From the NCBI GenBank assembly GCA_000828075.3, contig JXCB02000023.1, positions 124,001 through 188,000 on the forward strand: DNA of 64,000 nt, read 5' to 3'. Made by a program: the position numbers and the translations under genes. This document shows, one piece after another, positions 31,634-44,213 of this stretch. The DNA is from Tolypothrix campylonemoides VB511288 (GTDB lineage Bacteria > Cyanobacteriota > Cyanobacteriia > Cyanobacteriales > Nostocaceae). How positions within the stretch are numbered: position 1 is the first letter of the stretch; every line of letters begins with the position of its first letter. The notes below the pieces were generated by a model that saw nothing but the letters and a program-made list of their open reading frames with translations, had not been told where the DNA came from and did not search any database.

Positions 31634-33653
31634 CTGGACTTTAGACTAGTTCCCGGTGCGAAACCCGAAACCATTACAGAGATTGATATACATTAAACCT
31701 TAAGAGCACACACCCGAAATTTCCGCATCTCGATTCTTGCACTTTTATGGTACAGATGAACTAAATAAGAGTGCGAGGCAATCAAAGATGCGAACACGAG
31801 TGCGTGCCCTGCTCCCGCATTGGCATGGAGTGCCCGCCTTCGCAGCGATCGCCCTGCATTGAAATGAACTTTGAATTACATTTTTGTAAAACTAAATTGA
31901 TTCTGATAAAGGAAAATTGTGAATATCAATGAAAAATGAATTTTTCCGAATTATTTTCTCATAAATAATAACAGTGCATCGAAGAAAAGTATGTTCACAG
32001 AATATACAAGGTTGGTTTAAGGCTCAGGCAGGAGTTGTGATTCGATGTTACGTAAAAAATATAAACCTGATAAAGAATTTGACATTTTGATTCAGTTAAT
32101 CGGAGAGATGGATGATTCAATTTATGAAATAGATAAAATACTTTTTGATGACAAATTATTTAACTTGATAGAATCAGATTTATCAAAGCGTTATCCAAAC
32201 ACGACGAAAACTGGAAGAAATTCAACTCCAGTAGAAGTCATCTTACGAATGCTAGCTCTAAAACACTTACGTTGCTTGAGCTATGAAAAGACAATTTTAA
32301 ACGTGAACGAAAGTTTAATATTGAGGCAGTTTTGTAGAATTTATTTTAATCCTCTTCCCGACAAAAGTACTTTAATTCGTTGGTCACATCAAATTAGTCA
32401 AGAGACTTTAGATAAATTTAATCAACGTCTGACTCAAATCGCGACTCAGTTACAAATAACTAAGGGTAGAAAGATAAGGACGGACGGTACAGTAGTCGCA
32501 ACTAATATTCATTTTCCGTCTGATAACAGCTTGTTAGTAGATGGAGTCAAAGTTATCAGTCGAATTTTGTCGCAAGCGAAAGTCATTATTTTCGCAAATT
32601 CAAAAACTATTAACTCAAGTGTTTTTCGGAATCGTCATCGCACAGCTAGAAGAATCTCTAGACAAATTGATGGTTTGTCGAAAACTAGAAATCAATCTGG
32701 TCGTCAAAAACGAGAACAAGCTTACTCAAAATTGATTCAAGTGGCACGTTTGTGCTTGAAACAAGCTCAAAAAGTCAAGATAATTCTTGGTAATTCAAAC
32801 TCTCTAGATTCTCAAAAGCTACTTCAAAAACTTGCCATTTTTCTCCCTCGTATAGAACAAGTGATTGAACAGGCATATCGGCGAGTTTTCAAACAAGAAA
32901 AAGTTCCGGCTAATGAAAAAATAGTCAGTATATTTGAATCTCATACAGATATCATATGTCGAGGTAAAATCAACGTAGATGTAGAGTTTGGGCATAAAAT
33001 TTGGTTAGATGAGGTTGACGGTGGGATTATCAGCAATTATCGAATTTTAAAGGGTAATCCTCACGATACCCAACAGTTAATTCCAAGTCTTAACCAACAT
33101 ATAGAAAATTTTGGTTCACCACCAAAAGTTGTGACTACAGATAGAGGTGTTTACTCTCAGACAAATGAAAACTACGCTGCTGTGTTAGGAGTTAAACAAG
33201 TCATCTTACCCAAAGGAGGTAATAGAAGTAAAGAACGAATTAATCATGAAAGAAAGAGAAACTTTAAAAAAGCTCGTCGTTGGCACAACGGAGTTGAAGG
33301 ACGTATAAGTTTTCTGAAACGATGCTTTGGTTTACAACGTTGCTTATACAGAGGAGAGTTAGGATTCTCGAGTTGGGTCGGCTGGGGAATTATCGCTCAT
33401 AATTTAACTATTATCAGCAGGGGCATCATTAAAAATAATATCAATTCTCACGCTTGTCCTTAATTGCTTAGTATCAATTTATCTACGATTATTGAAAAAA
33501 TTAGCAGCACAAAATAACGAAATAAAATAGAAAATATTTGAATACCTATTTGTTATTATGCTATAGCTTTTACACGTAATTGTTGACTATTAATAAAGTT
33601 TTTCATCTGATTTGTTCAACAGTTTCGCACCGGGAACTAGTCTAAACTCCAGT
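31633..33653 (+). mobile_element. Apparently intact insertion sequence with 32-bp terminal inverted repeats
   Basis: Ends are ACTGGACTTTAGACTAGTTC... (31633-31664) and its reverse complement (33622-33653), 32 bp with one mismatch. The 2021-bp element holds one full-length transposase gene (32045-33463). It directly abuts the 3' end of the IS630-type pseudogene on the left and a 3' fragment of an IS5-type transposase on the right. No obvious target duplication is visible at these ends, so the exact borders could be a few bases off or the flanks may have recombined. Confidence 0.75.
32045..33463 (+). CDS. Transposase, ISNCY-like (DDE type)
   Basis: 472 residues, no frame break. AGGAG lies before ATG 32045. 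N-terminal region NTTKTGRNSTPVEVILRMLALKHL (part: GRNSTPVEVILRMLALKH) and LRQFCRIYFNPLPDKSTL match the ISNCY-type transposases common in cyanobacteria. Probable DDE acids: Asp in RTDGTVVATNIH, Asp in VVTTDRGVYS and Glu in HNGVEGRISFLKRC. It lies inside matching terminal inverted repeats and is probably active or recently active. The family name is from recalled sequence patterns and should be confirmed by database search. Confidence 0.82.
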   Translation: MLRKKYKPDKEFDILIQLIGEMDDSIYEIDKILFDDKLFNLIESDLSKRYPNTTKTGRNSTPVEVILRMLALKHLRCLSYEKTILNVNESLILRQFCRIYFNPLPDKSTLIRWSHQISQETLDKFNQRLTQIATQLQITKGRKIRTDGTVVATNIHFPSDNSLLVDGVKVISRILSQAKVIIFANSKTINSSVFRNRHRTARRISRQIDGLSKTRNQSGRQKREQAYSKLIQVARLCLKQAQKVKIILGNSNSLDSQKLLQKLAIFLPRIEQVIEQAYRRVFKQEKVPANEKIVSIFESHTDIICRGKINVDVEFGHKIWLDEVDGGIISNYRILKGNPHDTQQLIPSLNQHIENFGSPPKVVTTDRGVYSQTNENYAAVLGVKQVILPKGGNRSKERINHERKRNFKKARRWHNGVEGRISFLKRCFGLQRCLYRGELGFSSWVGWGIIAHNLTIISRGIIKNNINSHACP

Positions 33654-34103
33654 AATGAATCAGGAGATTTAAAAGCACAAATAGAAGCCTTTAAAAATTT
33701 CACAGGTTATTATCCAGAGTCCGTTCATGTTGATAAAATTTATCGGACAAGGGAGAACCGAGCTTGGTGTAAAGAAAGAGGAATAATCATGAGTAGTCCT
33801 CCTTTGGGAAGACCTCCAGCTAATGTCTGTAAAGAAAAAAAGAAACAAGCTTTAGAATCTGAGAGGATTCGTAATTGTATTGAGGGAAAATTCGGGCAGG
33901 GTAAAAGAAGATTTAGCCTGGGTAGAGTGATGGCTAAACTTTCTCATACTTCTCAAACTGCAATTGCTATAACTTTTTTAGTGATGAATCTTTCTACTCA
34001 ACTATCACGCTTGTTTTATGCTTTTTTATGTCTATTTTTGAAAACTGAACCTTTTTTACAGCCTCTCATCATTGAAAATTATATTTTATCGATTGACAGA
34101 TAA
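33654..34103 (+). pseudogene. IS5-family transposase, C-terminal fragment
   Basis: The frame downstream of the IS right end encodes SGDLKAQIEAFKNFTGYYPESVH, DKIYRTRENRAWCKERGI, LGRPPANV and FGQGKRRFSLGRVMAKL, which is the last third of a cyanobacterial IS5/IS1182-like transposase. The N-terminal two thirds are missing from the other side of the inserted IS, so a deletion or recombination accompanied or followed the insertion. A possible IS end for it lies at 34166-34182. Confidence 0.8.
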
Positions 34104-34450
34104 TAGCAAGTTATACCTGACTTTTGTTGAGTAACTAATCAATCCTTATCTTGCTTTTTTCTGACTTTTTCAGCAAGCCCTAAGTATCCGGACGAGTTAC
34201 GCTGATGCAAGGCTTTTAGAGTATTCTAGCCTTTTTTCTTGCACTTGAATATATATTTCTAGTCTGAAAATTATAGCATACTACCTTTTCTTTCTTTTTC
34301 AGCAAGCCCTAGCTTAGTTAAGCATTTTTGTACGATGATTATTTAAATATGTTGGAAAAATAAATATTAAGCTGTAAAGGGATTGGTGATTAGGGATTTG
34401 GGATTTGGGATTGGGAATATTCCTCAGTTGCTAGTCCCTAGTCTATCTCT
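34104..34450. other. IS debris with two copies of an IS end
   Basis: TTTTTCAGCAAGCCCTA occurs at 34166-34182 and again at 34295-34311 in the same orientation. This resembles the end sequence of the IS5-type element whose 3' fragment precedes it, suggesting two insertions or a tandem duplication. From 34381 a GATTTGGGATTTGGGATT-type short tandem repeat leads up to the kinase gene's end. No protein gene is supported. Confidence 0.55.
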
Positions 34451-35866
34451 TTAAAGTATCAAAGATAACAATTTGTAAATCAGACGAAAGAGTGCTGTAA
34501 CTGCGATCGCCACTAAAGCAGCTGCAATAGACAAAATAACAACTTCTTGGATGGTAAGACTGCCACGTAAAAACAATAGTACAATCGGTAATGTGATTGC
34601 AGGAAAAATGAACAAATCAGATCCTCCAATCCACTGCTTCCATTGGGCAAGAATCAACCCTAATAAAATGACAGAAGAAGCAGCCAGGGTAATGATTGGC
34701 GATTTCAGCAAAGTCAAAAGACCAATCGTAATCAATGCTCCTTCAAACCCACTAAATGCTGCTCTCGTTAATACTTTTATAAGAGAAAAATGATGTGCAG
34801 GCGCAGTGGGAGGAGATGGTTTTTGAACTTGCGGTTGAGTTTGTATTTGCTGTTGCTGTGGAGTTACAGCAGGTTGACGGGAATGAATTTTTGTAGAGGG
34901 TACAGGTTTTTGAGGTGCATCGAGGGCAACTAAAACTTCCTGCGCTGACTGATAACGTAGATTAGCAGCGCTTAGGAGCATTTTGTCTAGAATATCAGCA
35001 AGGTGGGTACTGACAGTCACATGGCTTTGCCACTTCCACTGGTTACTATACCCATCGAACAGCTGAGTTATCTGTGTTTCGCCCGTTAGTAACATCAGGG
35101 TTGTGACAGCCAAAGCGTATAAGTCTGTAGATGGGAAGACTTGACCTCCAGACATTTGTTCGGGCGGAGCAAATCCCATAGAATATATACCAGTAGAAGC
35201 ACCAGATCCACCAATGGGAGCGTTTGTAACTTGTTTGACTGCGCCAAAATCTAGCAAGTAAAGTTTGCCGTTACGATGGCGCATAATGTTAGAAGGTTTG
35301 ATGTCTCTGTGAATAATGCCTTTTTCGTGAACAAACTTGAGGAGCTTGAGAATTTCTCGCAAGATTTCCAAAACTTCTTGTTCTGAATACTTGCCCTTTT
35401 GGGCTAATTCTTGCTCTAGATCTTGTCCGTCAATATATTCCTGTACTAAATAAAAAAACTGGTCTTGCTGTCCGGGTTGCAAGCTAGGAACAATCACGGG
35501 AAAGTAAGCAAACAAGTCAGGGATTTGCTCGTGTAAGTGCCCTATGTCCTCTAGAACGACTGCTTCTCGCTCAAATAAATCTTGTGCCAGTTGCAGTTGA
35601 GTAGGACTTAAATTGCCTGCTGGTTGAAATTGCTTAACCACGCATTTACGCATTCCTGGGGTATAGCGATCGCGTGCCAAAAACGCTGCTCCAAATCCGC
35701 CCCGTCCTAGTAGCCTTGTTGGTAGATAGCGTCCCACCAAAATCAACGGCATACCACAAGTTGTGCAGTATTTTTGCTGCACCGTTCTTAAGGTCCCATG
35801 ATCATCTAAATCTGGAAAATTGTTTTGCGGGCGAGGGCAGTGTGGACGAGTGCAATAAACTTCCAT
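34451..35866 (-). CDS. Serine/threonine protein kinase with N-terminal Cys motif and C-terminal membrane helices
   Basis: 471 residues. Starts with a zinc-ribbon-like pattern: Cys5, Cys10, Cys34, Cys37 (CTRPHC...CTTC). The kinase domain (about 47-310) has the glycine loop GRGGFGAAFLA (54-64), Lys78, catalytic HRDIKPSN (His186, Asp188), DFG at 206-208 and APPEQ. A Pro/Gln-rich linker (about 320-360) leads to four hydrophobic helices (about 370-471), so the protein is anchored in the membrane. This architecture is typical of cyanobacterial Hanks-type kinases. Target unknown. Confidence 0.92.
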   Translation of the reverse strand: MEVYCTRPHCPRPQNNFPDLDDHGTLRTVQQKYCTTCGMPLILVGRYLPTRLLGRGGFGAAFLARDRYTPGMRKCVVKQFQPAGNLSPTQLQLAQDLFEREAVVLEDIGHLHEQIPDLFAYFPVIVPSLQPGQQDQFFYLVQEYIDGQDLEQELAQKGKYSEQEVLEILREILKLLKFVHEKGIIHRDIKPSNIMRHRNGKLYLLDFGAVKQVTNAPIGGSGASTGIYSMGFAPPEQMSGGQVFPSTDLYALAVTTLMLLTGETQITQLFDGYSNQWKWQSHVTVSTHLADILDKMLLSAANLRYQSAQEVLVALDAPQKPVPSTKIHSRQPAVTPQQQQIQTQPQVQKPSPPTAPAHHFSLIKVLTRAAFSGFEGALITIGLLTLLKSPIITLAASSVILLGLILAQWKQWIGGSDLFIFPAITLPIVLLFLRGSLTIQEVVILSIAAALVAIAVTALFRLIYKLLSLIL

Positions 35867-35883
35867 GATTCGTCAAGAGTTCA

Positions 35884-36062
35884 TAGTCAATAGTCTATAG
35901 TCAATGGTCAATAGTCAAGAGCCAATGACCAATGACTAATGACTAATGACCCTTCGGGTGAGCCAGTTCCCTACGGCGGGAGACCCCTTCGGGTTCGCCA
36001 GTTGCCTGCGGAGGGAAACCCTCCTGCAGCACTGGTCTCACCGCCTGCAGGACTGGACTCAC
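35884..36062. repeat. Short tandem heptamer repeats plus dispersed Nostoc-type repeat
   Basis: 35884-35950 is built from AGTCAAT / AATGACT-type heptamers (STRR), repeated about nine times with variants. It is followed by CCTTCGGGTGAGCCAGTTCC-type repeat sequence with stems (CCTTCGGG, CCTGCAGG) to about 36062. Both kinds are common between genes in Nostoc-like genomes. No gene is present. Confidence 0.75.
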
Positions 36063-36075
36063 TAATGACTACATC

Positions 36076-37086
36076 TTAATCATCGTGAGAATTATGCGCT
36101 CCTATATCGAATGCACTGACCGTTAGGGGTTTGTGTGACGTTTTTAACACTTCTAAACTCCATCCAGGTGTAGCAAACTGAGGTAGAATTTCCCGACTGA
36201 ATGCTTCTGCTGCCTTGGATCTGTAGCGATTAGGATTAAAAATCAGCCTCAGCATCCGCTTGACTATGACACCTTCAATCGGAGAACAGTGCAGCACCCC
36301 CATTTGTAACTCTTTAGCAATTGCCGAGGTTGAGACAAAGGCTGCCCCCAAACCGGATTGTACGGCATTTTTAATCGCTTCTATCGAATTTAGTTCCATC
36401 TCGATTTTAAAACGTCGCGTATCAATGTCACAGCGTGATAGCACTTGGTCAATGACCTTGCGGATAGTAGATTGAGAATCGAGAGCTATGAATTGTAATT
36501 TATATAGGTCTTCTCTGTGAATCGTTTCAAGTTTGGCAAAGGGATGAGCTACAGGTACAATCAGTGCTAGTTCATCCTCAGCGTATGGAACAATTTCCAA
36601 AGATTCCACCAGATCACCGGGAATTTCGCCGCCAATAATTGCTAAATCCACTTGTCCGTTAGCGACACTCCAAGCGGTTCTGCGAGTAGAATGGACGTGC
36701 AATTGCACTGCCACATCTGGATATTTTTGTCGGAACATCCCAATCATCCGGGGTAAAAGATAAGTGCCGGTGGTTTGAGAAGCGCCAACAATCAAAGTCC
36801 CGCCTTGGAGATTTTGTAAATCCTCGATCGCGCGACAGGTTTCCTGACACAGACTCAGGATTTTTTCACCGTAGCTCAGAAGTAGATGTCCGGCTTCGGT
36901 TAATTGGGCGCGACGTCCTCCTCGGTCAAATAACGGGACATCTAGTTGCCGTTCTAAGTTTTGCACTTGTAAGCTAACGGCAGGTTGCGAAACGTACAGG
37001 CTATCAGCGGCGCGCTTGAAGCTCCCTTCTTGGGCGATCGCTTTGAGAATACGTAACTGATCTAAAGTGAAAGGAAGGTCAGACAT
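36076..37086 (-). CDS. rbcR: RbcR-type LysR regulator
   Basis: 336 residues from ATG 37086 ([20 protein letters not shown]); the frame extends 15 codons upstream without a good start. LysR winged helix at about 5-65 ([25 protein letters not shown], part quoted: [15 protein letters not shown]) and a periplasmic-binding-like effector domain (about 92-300). RbcR is the activator of rubisco genes and other CO2-responsive genes in cyanobacteria and red-lineage plastids. Its placement next to a NnrU gene and ndhF1/ndhD1 is the arrangement seen in several other cyanobacteria, which supports RbcR over CmpR/NdhR. Confidence 0.85.
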   Translation of the reverse strand: MSDLPFTLDQLRILKAIAQEGSFKRAADSLYVSQPAVSLQVQNLERQLDVPLFDRGGRRAQLTEAGHLLLSYGEKILSLCQETCRAIEDLQNLQGGTLIVGASQTTGTYLLPRMIGMFRQKYPDVAVQLHVHSTRRTAWSVANGQVDLAIIGGEIPGDLVESLEIVPYAEDELALIVPVAHPFAKLETIHREDLYKLQFIALDSQSTIRKVIDQVLSRCDIDTRRFKIEMELNSIEAIKNAVQSGLGAAFVSTSAIAKELQMGVLHCSPIEGVIVKRMLRLIFNPNRYRSKAAEAFSREILPQFATPGWSLEVLKTSHKPLTVSAFDIGAHNSHDD

Positions 37087-37251
37087 AAGGCTAAACCCAC
37101 AAACTTTGAGAGGAGCGGCAGTCTTCAACAAACCAGCGTAATGAGCCTTCTGGCAGATCGTGATTTATTGCTTGTTAAATTTGGAGGCTTTACTCGAAAA
37201 AGACAGTAGCATATCATCTTGACTAAAGTCTTCTTTTCTACTTTCCAGCCA

Positions 37252-38046
37252 TCACGAGTGGATTGTGAGGGGAATTGTGTGTAAATTCCACCTTGGTTTT
37301 AAAAAGCTTGAAAGCTTTTGGGTTCTGGTTTCACGCATCCGACGCACCCCGCTAAGGTCTGCCCTAAAAGGAGAGACAATGGTGTTGTTTCCCTGAATTA
37401 GGGATTTAGGGGGGTAGGCTGTTACAAGAAGCCCCGTATTACGACCGTCTTGCCGGAGTAACAACGTTCTCATTGCGACATTTCGCCCTCCAACCAAATC
37501 TGCATATAACTCAAATCCATGGCTTCTACTACAGCCAATCATCAATCCTTGGTTTGGACAGTTATGTTTATTTGTATGTCCGCAACACGGATGCAACTGA
37601 TTGCAATAGTCAGCATCTACTCTTATGGCTGAAGAATTATTCATGACAACAGAGTGGATGAAGCCATCTAATTCAGCATACGACCATTTGGACTGAGAGA
37701 CACTTGCTTTTCGCCGCTTCAGGTGATACAGAACAGGGAATAGATGATAGCGCTGTCCCCTGTTTTCTGTCCTCTGCACCCTGTTATTATATATTTCTTT
37801 ACTGATATAATAAGGAAAAATACGTAAATATAAAGTTAATTCCAGTTGGGACAATTTACTGTTCACAAATGCCAGCCACGAAGTGTCATTGAGACAAATT
37901 TGGTTAGTACGCTGGACTTCGTGTAACCAATTTTCCTTTTTTGAAGTCGCAATCAACTTCTCTTTAGCACTGAGAACTTGCTTCACATCAGACGGTAGCT
38001 TTTTCATCAGGTGATATGATTCGATGATGCTGATGAAGATGAGCAA
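37252..38046 (-). pseudogene. TnpB (IS200/IS605-type) C-terminal remnant joined to unknown N-terminal ORF
   Basis: The open frame spans two unlike parts. Residues about 120-230 are the end of a TnpB nuclease: KASVSQSKWSYAELDGF, CGHTNKHNCPN (zinc ribbon; relatives have CPKCGHT) and ADLVGGRNVAMRTLLLRQD. The first Cys of the ribbon is altered (PCCGHT) and the RuvC residues upstream are gone. Residues about 15-90 (MKKLPSDVKQVLSAKE...) are not recognised. The joint near 37740-37790 reads through GGGTGCAGAGGACAGAAAA, an intergenic-type repeat, so the fusion is probably accidental and not a functional protein. Confidence 0.65.
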
Positions 38047-38168
38047 CTGGTGTTCATCTAACGCACAGACTGCTTGGGAACAGGATATCCTGCCAGAAAT
38101 TTTTTTACATAGTTTGTGGTATTGGTTGTACTAAATTTAGTTTCTTTTAAATTACTTCATTTGCGTAT

Positions 38169-38885
38169 ATGATGCAGCCGGCTTGGTTAACCCTTAGTCA
38201 TTTTGTCATGCTGGGACTACTATTTGGTTTTGCAATTGTCCATAGTGGAGGTGCTGCCCTGCGCCCTTGGGCAGAAAAACATATTGGTTCTAGGCTTTAC
38301 CGCATTTTTTTTGCACTAACCAGCCTGCCCGTGGCTGTTTACTTAATTATTTACTTTTTTAACCACCGCTACGATGGTTTGCAACTTTGGTATGTCCAAA
38401 ATGTACCGGGAGTGCAGCAATTTGTTTGGGTGCTGTCGGCTATTTCGTTTTTGTTTTTGTATCCTGCTACTTTCAATCTACTAGAAATTGCTGCTATCCA
38501 AAAGCCCGAAGTGCATCTCTACGAAACAGGAATTATTCGCATCACTCGGCATCCACAAATGGTAGGACAGATTATTTGGTGTATTGCTCATACCCTTTGG
38601 CTGGGTACGAGTTTTACCCTTGTCACTTCAATCGGCTTAGTGTTACACCATCTATTTGGCGTTTGGCATGGCGATCGCCGTTTGAGCGATCGCTATGGGG
38701 AAGCTTTTGTTCAAGTCAAACAGCGCACTTCTATCATGCCTTTTGCAGCTGTTCTTGACGGTCGTCAATCTATCGTATGGCAGGAATTTTTCCGTCCTGC
38801 TTATTTGGGGGTTGCCGTTTTTGTGCTACTACTTTGGTGGTCACACCCCCTATTGCTAGAATTTACAAGTAAGATAAAGTCATGA
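38169..38885 (+). CDS. NnrU-family membrane protein (Z-ISO-like)
   Basis: 238 residues with about six membrane helices. NnrU family motifs: HSGGAALRPWAEKHIGSRLYR (part: AALRPWAEKHIG), ETGIIRITRHPQMVGQ and HHLFGVWHGDRRL. The family includes plant 15-cis-zeta-carotene isomerase (Z-ISO), which uses a haem and conserved His residues; RHPQMVG and HHLFGVWHGDR hold such His. Whether this member isomerises zeta-carotene is unproven. It is in the rbcR - ndhF1 - ndhD1 neighbourhood. Confidence 0.85.
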   Translation: MMQPAWLTLSHFVMLGLLFGFAIVHSGGAALRPWAEKHIGSRLYRIFFALTSLPVAVYLIIYFFNHRYDGLQLWYVQNVPGVQQFVWVLSAISFLFLYPATFNLLEIAAIQKPEVHLYETGIIRITRHPQMVGQIIWCIAHTLWLGTSFTLVTSIGLVLHHLFGVWHGDRRLSDRYGEAFVQVKQRTSIMPFAAVLDGRQSIVWQEFFRPAYLGVAVFVLLLWWSHPLLLEFTSKIKS

Positions 38886-39563
38886 TTTTAACATAATCAC
38901 GGCGGATAAACAGGAATTGATAGGATGAAATATTCGTTTCATCTTATCAACTGCTACCAAATCAATGTAGGATGAATGGAAATAGCTGTCAGTGGGGGTG
39001 CGCTTAGTCGTTTTGAGATTTGACATTTGGTAGTTGCTAGTCAACCGCCAGACTAGGGAGAGACTTGATCATTCGCCATTCCCTTTTCTATAATCAACTG
39101 TAGTTGATTAAAATTGGTTGATAAAAATTGGCGAAAAGCAAGCTAACCAACTGCGACCAATACTTGAGAAACTACTCAATAGTGTAAGAGCGTCTAGCTC
39201 CCACAAGGCGTGCCTGTGGGATGGCAGGAGCGCACACTCGGGGTAAGCTCCAAGGGCGCACTGCCTCACAAAAAACAGCCTTGCCTTCTCCCTTGACAGA
39301 AGCAGGAGAAGAACACCTGTAAATGTTAATGGGCATCTGTGGGTAAGCTCTATGCAAAGGTCGGTACCAAATTAGTGAAAAAGATCTCTTTAGTAACGGC
39401 TATCAAAAGCTAAAAGTTTGAGAGAGTTACCGTCTTGAATGTCGTACTGGCTTGTTTGTCAGCGTAGCAACCAATACTGAAATGTTTGCATTCATTGTGA
39501 CAACGCACTTTCTCCTGCTGACAGTTAGTTTTGATATCAAAACCATATAATTTCAGAGGCGTC
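38886..39563. other. Long spacer, possible transposon debris
   Basis: About 680 bases. Near 39200-39320 the + strand encodes ACGMAGAHTRGKLQGRT...PLTEAGEEHL then stop, a pattern like the variable tail of IS200/IS605-type TnpB genes; a weak resemblance only. AT-rich stretch at 39080-39140 with TTGATTAAAATTGGTTGAT direct repeats. No complete gene. Promoter of the thioredoxin-like gene probably lies in the last 100 bases. Confidence 0.35.
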
Positions 39564-39950
39564 ATGGTGTTGTCGGTTAGTGAGCGGACTTTTTCTCAAG
39601 AAGTTTTAGAATCTCCAACTCCTGTTTTAGTAAATTTTGGAGCACCTTGGTGTGGATTGTGTCGAATTATTCACCCCTTGTTGTTACAATTTGAAGGTCA
39701 GTGCGGCGACCAAATTAAATTAGTGGGAGTGAACGCCGATGACAATTTTAAACTAGCGACAAAATACAAGCTTAAGTCACTGCCAACTTTACTGTTGATT
39801 GAAAATGGCATAGTACGGGTGCGTTTGGAAAGTTTTCGTGGAAGAGAAGATTTACTCTTAGCTTTAGAAGACATTAAAGTCTGCTACACCGACCGCCGCA
39901 TAACTTACCATAGCCCAAAAACAGCGGATTTAGGCTGTCGTTCTGCATGA
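39564..39950 (+). CDS. Thioredoxin-like protein with WCGLC site
   Basis: 128 residues from ATG 39564 (MVLSVSERTFSQEVL); a TTG at 39531 extends it by eleven. The thioredoxin fold is clear: VLVNFGAPWCGLCRIIHPLL with Cys30 and Cys33, then VNADDNFKLATKYKLKSLPTLLL with the cis-Pro. The usual Pro of WCGPC is Leu here, which should change redox potential. A C-terminal tail of about 20 residues is extra. Cytoplasmic, no signal. Lies before ndhF1 but separated by a terminator. Confidence 0.88.
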   Translation: MVLSVSERTFSQEVLESPTPVLVNFGAPWCGLCRIIHPLLLQFEGQCGDQIKLVGVNADDNFKLATKYKLKSLPTLLLIENGIVRVRLESFRGREDLLLALEDIKVCYTDRRITYHSPKTADLGCRSA

Positions 39951-40134
39951 ACCCTCATAAGTGATTAGTCATCAGTCATTAGTTCAGGATCTTTTCGTTT
40001 AAAAATCTATAACTTTTAACCAAAACTAAAGATTTTCAGTCTTAATGCCCAGCTTCAAACAACTCACTCTATAATCTTGGCTAATGGCTAACGACTCATG
40101 ACTGAATGATTAAATCTAAAACCAAACTTAACAA

Positions 40135-40168
40135 CCCCACCCAACTACCGTCGGGTGGGGTATTTTAT
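40135..40168 (+). terminator. Terminator after the thioredoxin-like gene
   Basis: CCCCACCC (40135-40142), a 10-base loop and GGGTGGGG (40153-40160) followed by TATTTTAT. A strong GC stem with a T-rich tail on the + strand, separating this gene from ndhF1. Confidence 0.75.
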
Positions 40169-40241
40169 CCTAAAGGGTGTGTGTCACAATTATTAACAGT
40201 TCCGACAAATTAGTCAATAATTCTAAAAGTAGGCGTCAGTG

Positions 40242-42341
<2,100 letters not shown>

Positions 42342-42612
42342 TCAAAATGGAACCACAGATGTAGGCGTAAGTCGTCCCGTAGGGTACACAGATGCACACC
42401 GATAAAAAAAGACATCAGTGTTAATCTATGGTTTTTTAGTTTCTGGCAAACTATGCCACAACATGAAGGCAGGGAAATGAATTTACCTGTCTTCATTTTT
42501 CTTTACTTTTATTAAATAAACCTAAGAATGAAGACCAAGCCCTACAAAAACTGCTAGTAAATAGCTAGTAGTTGATAGCCGAACACTATATATTGCTGAC
42601 TAACACATTCCG
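42342..42612. repeat. ndhF-ndhD spacer with dispersed repeat
   Basis: 271 bases. 42351-42420 contains ACCACAGATGTAGG...GTACACAGATGCACACC, a form of the ACACAGATG dispersed repeat, and GTAGGCGTAAGTCGTCCCGTA. The spacer is long for a subunit pair, so ndhD may have its own promoter. Confidence 0.5.
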
Positions 42613-44184
42613 ATGAATACAGCAAATTTCCCGTGGCTGACGACGATTATTCTGTTTCCGATAGCGGCGTCACTGCTCACTCCCTTCATTCCCGATAAAG
42701 ATGGCAAAACAGTGCGCTGGTATGCCCTGGTCGTAGGGCTGTTAGATTTTGCACTGATTGTGACTGCTTTTTATACTGGGTACGATTTCTCGAATCCGGA
42801 TTTGCAACTGTTTGAGAGTTATAGCTGGCTTCCACAAATTGGTTTGAATTGGTCGGTAGGGGCAGATGGCTTGTCCATGCCCCTGATTATTTTGACTGGA
42901 TTCATTACCACGCTGGCGATGTTAGCAGCTTGGCCCGTGACCCTCAAGCCCAGGCTGTTTTACTTTTTGATGCTGGCAATGTATGGCGGTCAAATCGCCG
43001 TTTTCGCCGTCCAGGATATGTTGTTGTTTTTCCTGGTGTGGGAACTGGAACTGGTGCCGATATACATTCTGCTTTCAATTTGGGGAGGCAAAAAGCGGCA
43101 ATACGCAGCAACCAAGTTTATTTTGTATACTGCTGGCGGTTCGCTGTTTATTTTGCTAGCTGGTTTAACGATGGCGTTTCATGGTGATACCGTCACTTTT
43201 GATATGCAAACGCTTGCAGCCAAAGGCTTCAGCCTCAATCTTCAACTTTGGCTGTACGCTGCCTTCTTGATTGCCTACGCCGTCAAACTTCCCATCTTCC
43301 CATTACATACCTGGTTGCCAGATGCCCATGGTGAAGCTACAGCCCCCGTGCATATGTTGCTGGCAGGTGTTCTGCTGAAAATGGGCGGTTACGCGCTTAT
43401 TCGCATGAATGCCCAAATGCTTCCCGATGCCCACGCTTATTTTGCCCCAATTTTGGTGGTTTTGGGGGTTGTGAATATCATCTACGCTGCCCTCACATCC
43501 TTTGCCCAGCGAAACCTGAAGCGGAAAATTGCCTATTCCTCAATTTCTCACATGGGCTTTGTGGCAATAGGTATTGCTTCCTTCACCGACTTGGGCTTGA
43601 ATGGGGCAATGCTACAAATGGTTTCCCACGGTTTAATTGGGGCAAGTTTGTTCTTCTTGGTAGGGGCAACTTATGACCGCACCCACACCCTCATGCTGGA
43701 TGAAATGGGGGGTGTTGGTAAGAAAATGGGCAAGATGTTTGCTATGTGGACAACCTGTTCCTTGGCGTCTTTAGCCTTGCCAGGAATGAGCGGTTTTGTT
43801 GCCGAGTTGATGGTGTTCGTTGGCTTTTCTAGCAGCGATGCCTATAACCCCACCTTCAAAATTATTGTGGTGTTCTTGATGGCAATTGGGGTAATTCTAA
43901 CTCCGATTTATTTGCTGTCAATGCTGCGGGAGATTTTCTACGGTGAAGAGAACAAAGAATTAGTTTCTCACCAGAATTTAATAGATGCCGAACCCCGCGA
44001 AATCTTTATCATCGCCTGCTTGTTGATACCAATCATTGGTATTGGTTTGTATCCCAAGATGCTGACTCAGGTGTACGATGCGACAACTGTACACTTAACA
44101 GAGAGGTTACGAGATTCTGTGCCTGCTTTGGCGGATCAAAAAGCGCCTGCGGTTTCGTTGAGTGCGCCGGAGATTGGCAATTAG
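42613..44184 (+). CDS. ndhD: NdhD1, NDH-1 proton-pumping subunit
   Basis: 523 residues, about fourteen membrane helices; NuoM/NdhD family. Marks: [34 protein letters not shown] (Glu in the channel), [18 protein letters not shown] and [15 protein letters not shown]. Works with NdhF1 in the membrane arm of NDH-1L. Located downstream of ndhF1. A terminator in a repeated module follows at 44215. Confidence 0.95.
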   Translation: MNTANFPWLTTIILFPIAASLLTPFIPDKDGKTVRWYALVVGLLDFALIVTAFYTGYDFSNPDLQLFESYSWLPQIGLNWSVGADGLSMPLIILTGFITTLAMLAAWPVTLKPRLFYFLMLAMYGGQIAVFAVQDMLLFFLVWELELVPIYILLSIWGGKKRQYAATKFILYTAGGSLFILLAGLTMAFHGDTVTFDMQTLAAKGFSLNLQLWLYAAFLIAYAVKLPIFPLHTWLPDAHGEATAPVHMLLAGVLLKMGGYALIRMNAQMLPDAHAYFAPILVVLGVVNIIYAALTSFAQRNLKRKIAYSSISHMGFVAIGIASFTDLGLNGAMLQMVSHGLIGASLFFLVGATYDRTHTLMLDEMGGVGKKMGKMFAMWTTCSLASLALPGMSGFVAELMVFVGFSSSDAYNPTFKIIVVFLMAIGVILTPIYLLSMLREIFYGEENKELVSHQNLIDAEPREIFIIACLLIPIIGIGLYPKMLTQVYDATTVHLTERLRDSVPALADQKAPAVSLSAPEIGN

Positions 44185-44213
44185 GTAGTTGATTTCAAAT
44201 CGAAATTACTTTA

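Noticed and set aside
35884-35950. CRISPR-like or operator array
   Set aside because: Contiguous heptamers without unique spacers; typical cyanobacterial STRR.
39172-39357. Minus-strand 61-aa ORF
   Set aside because: No ribosome site or family pattern; the opposite strand has a better, though weak, explanation as a TnpB tail.
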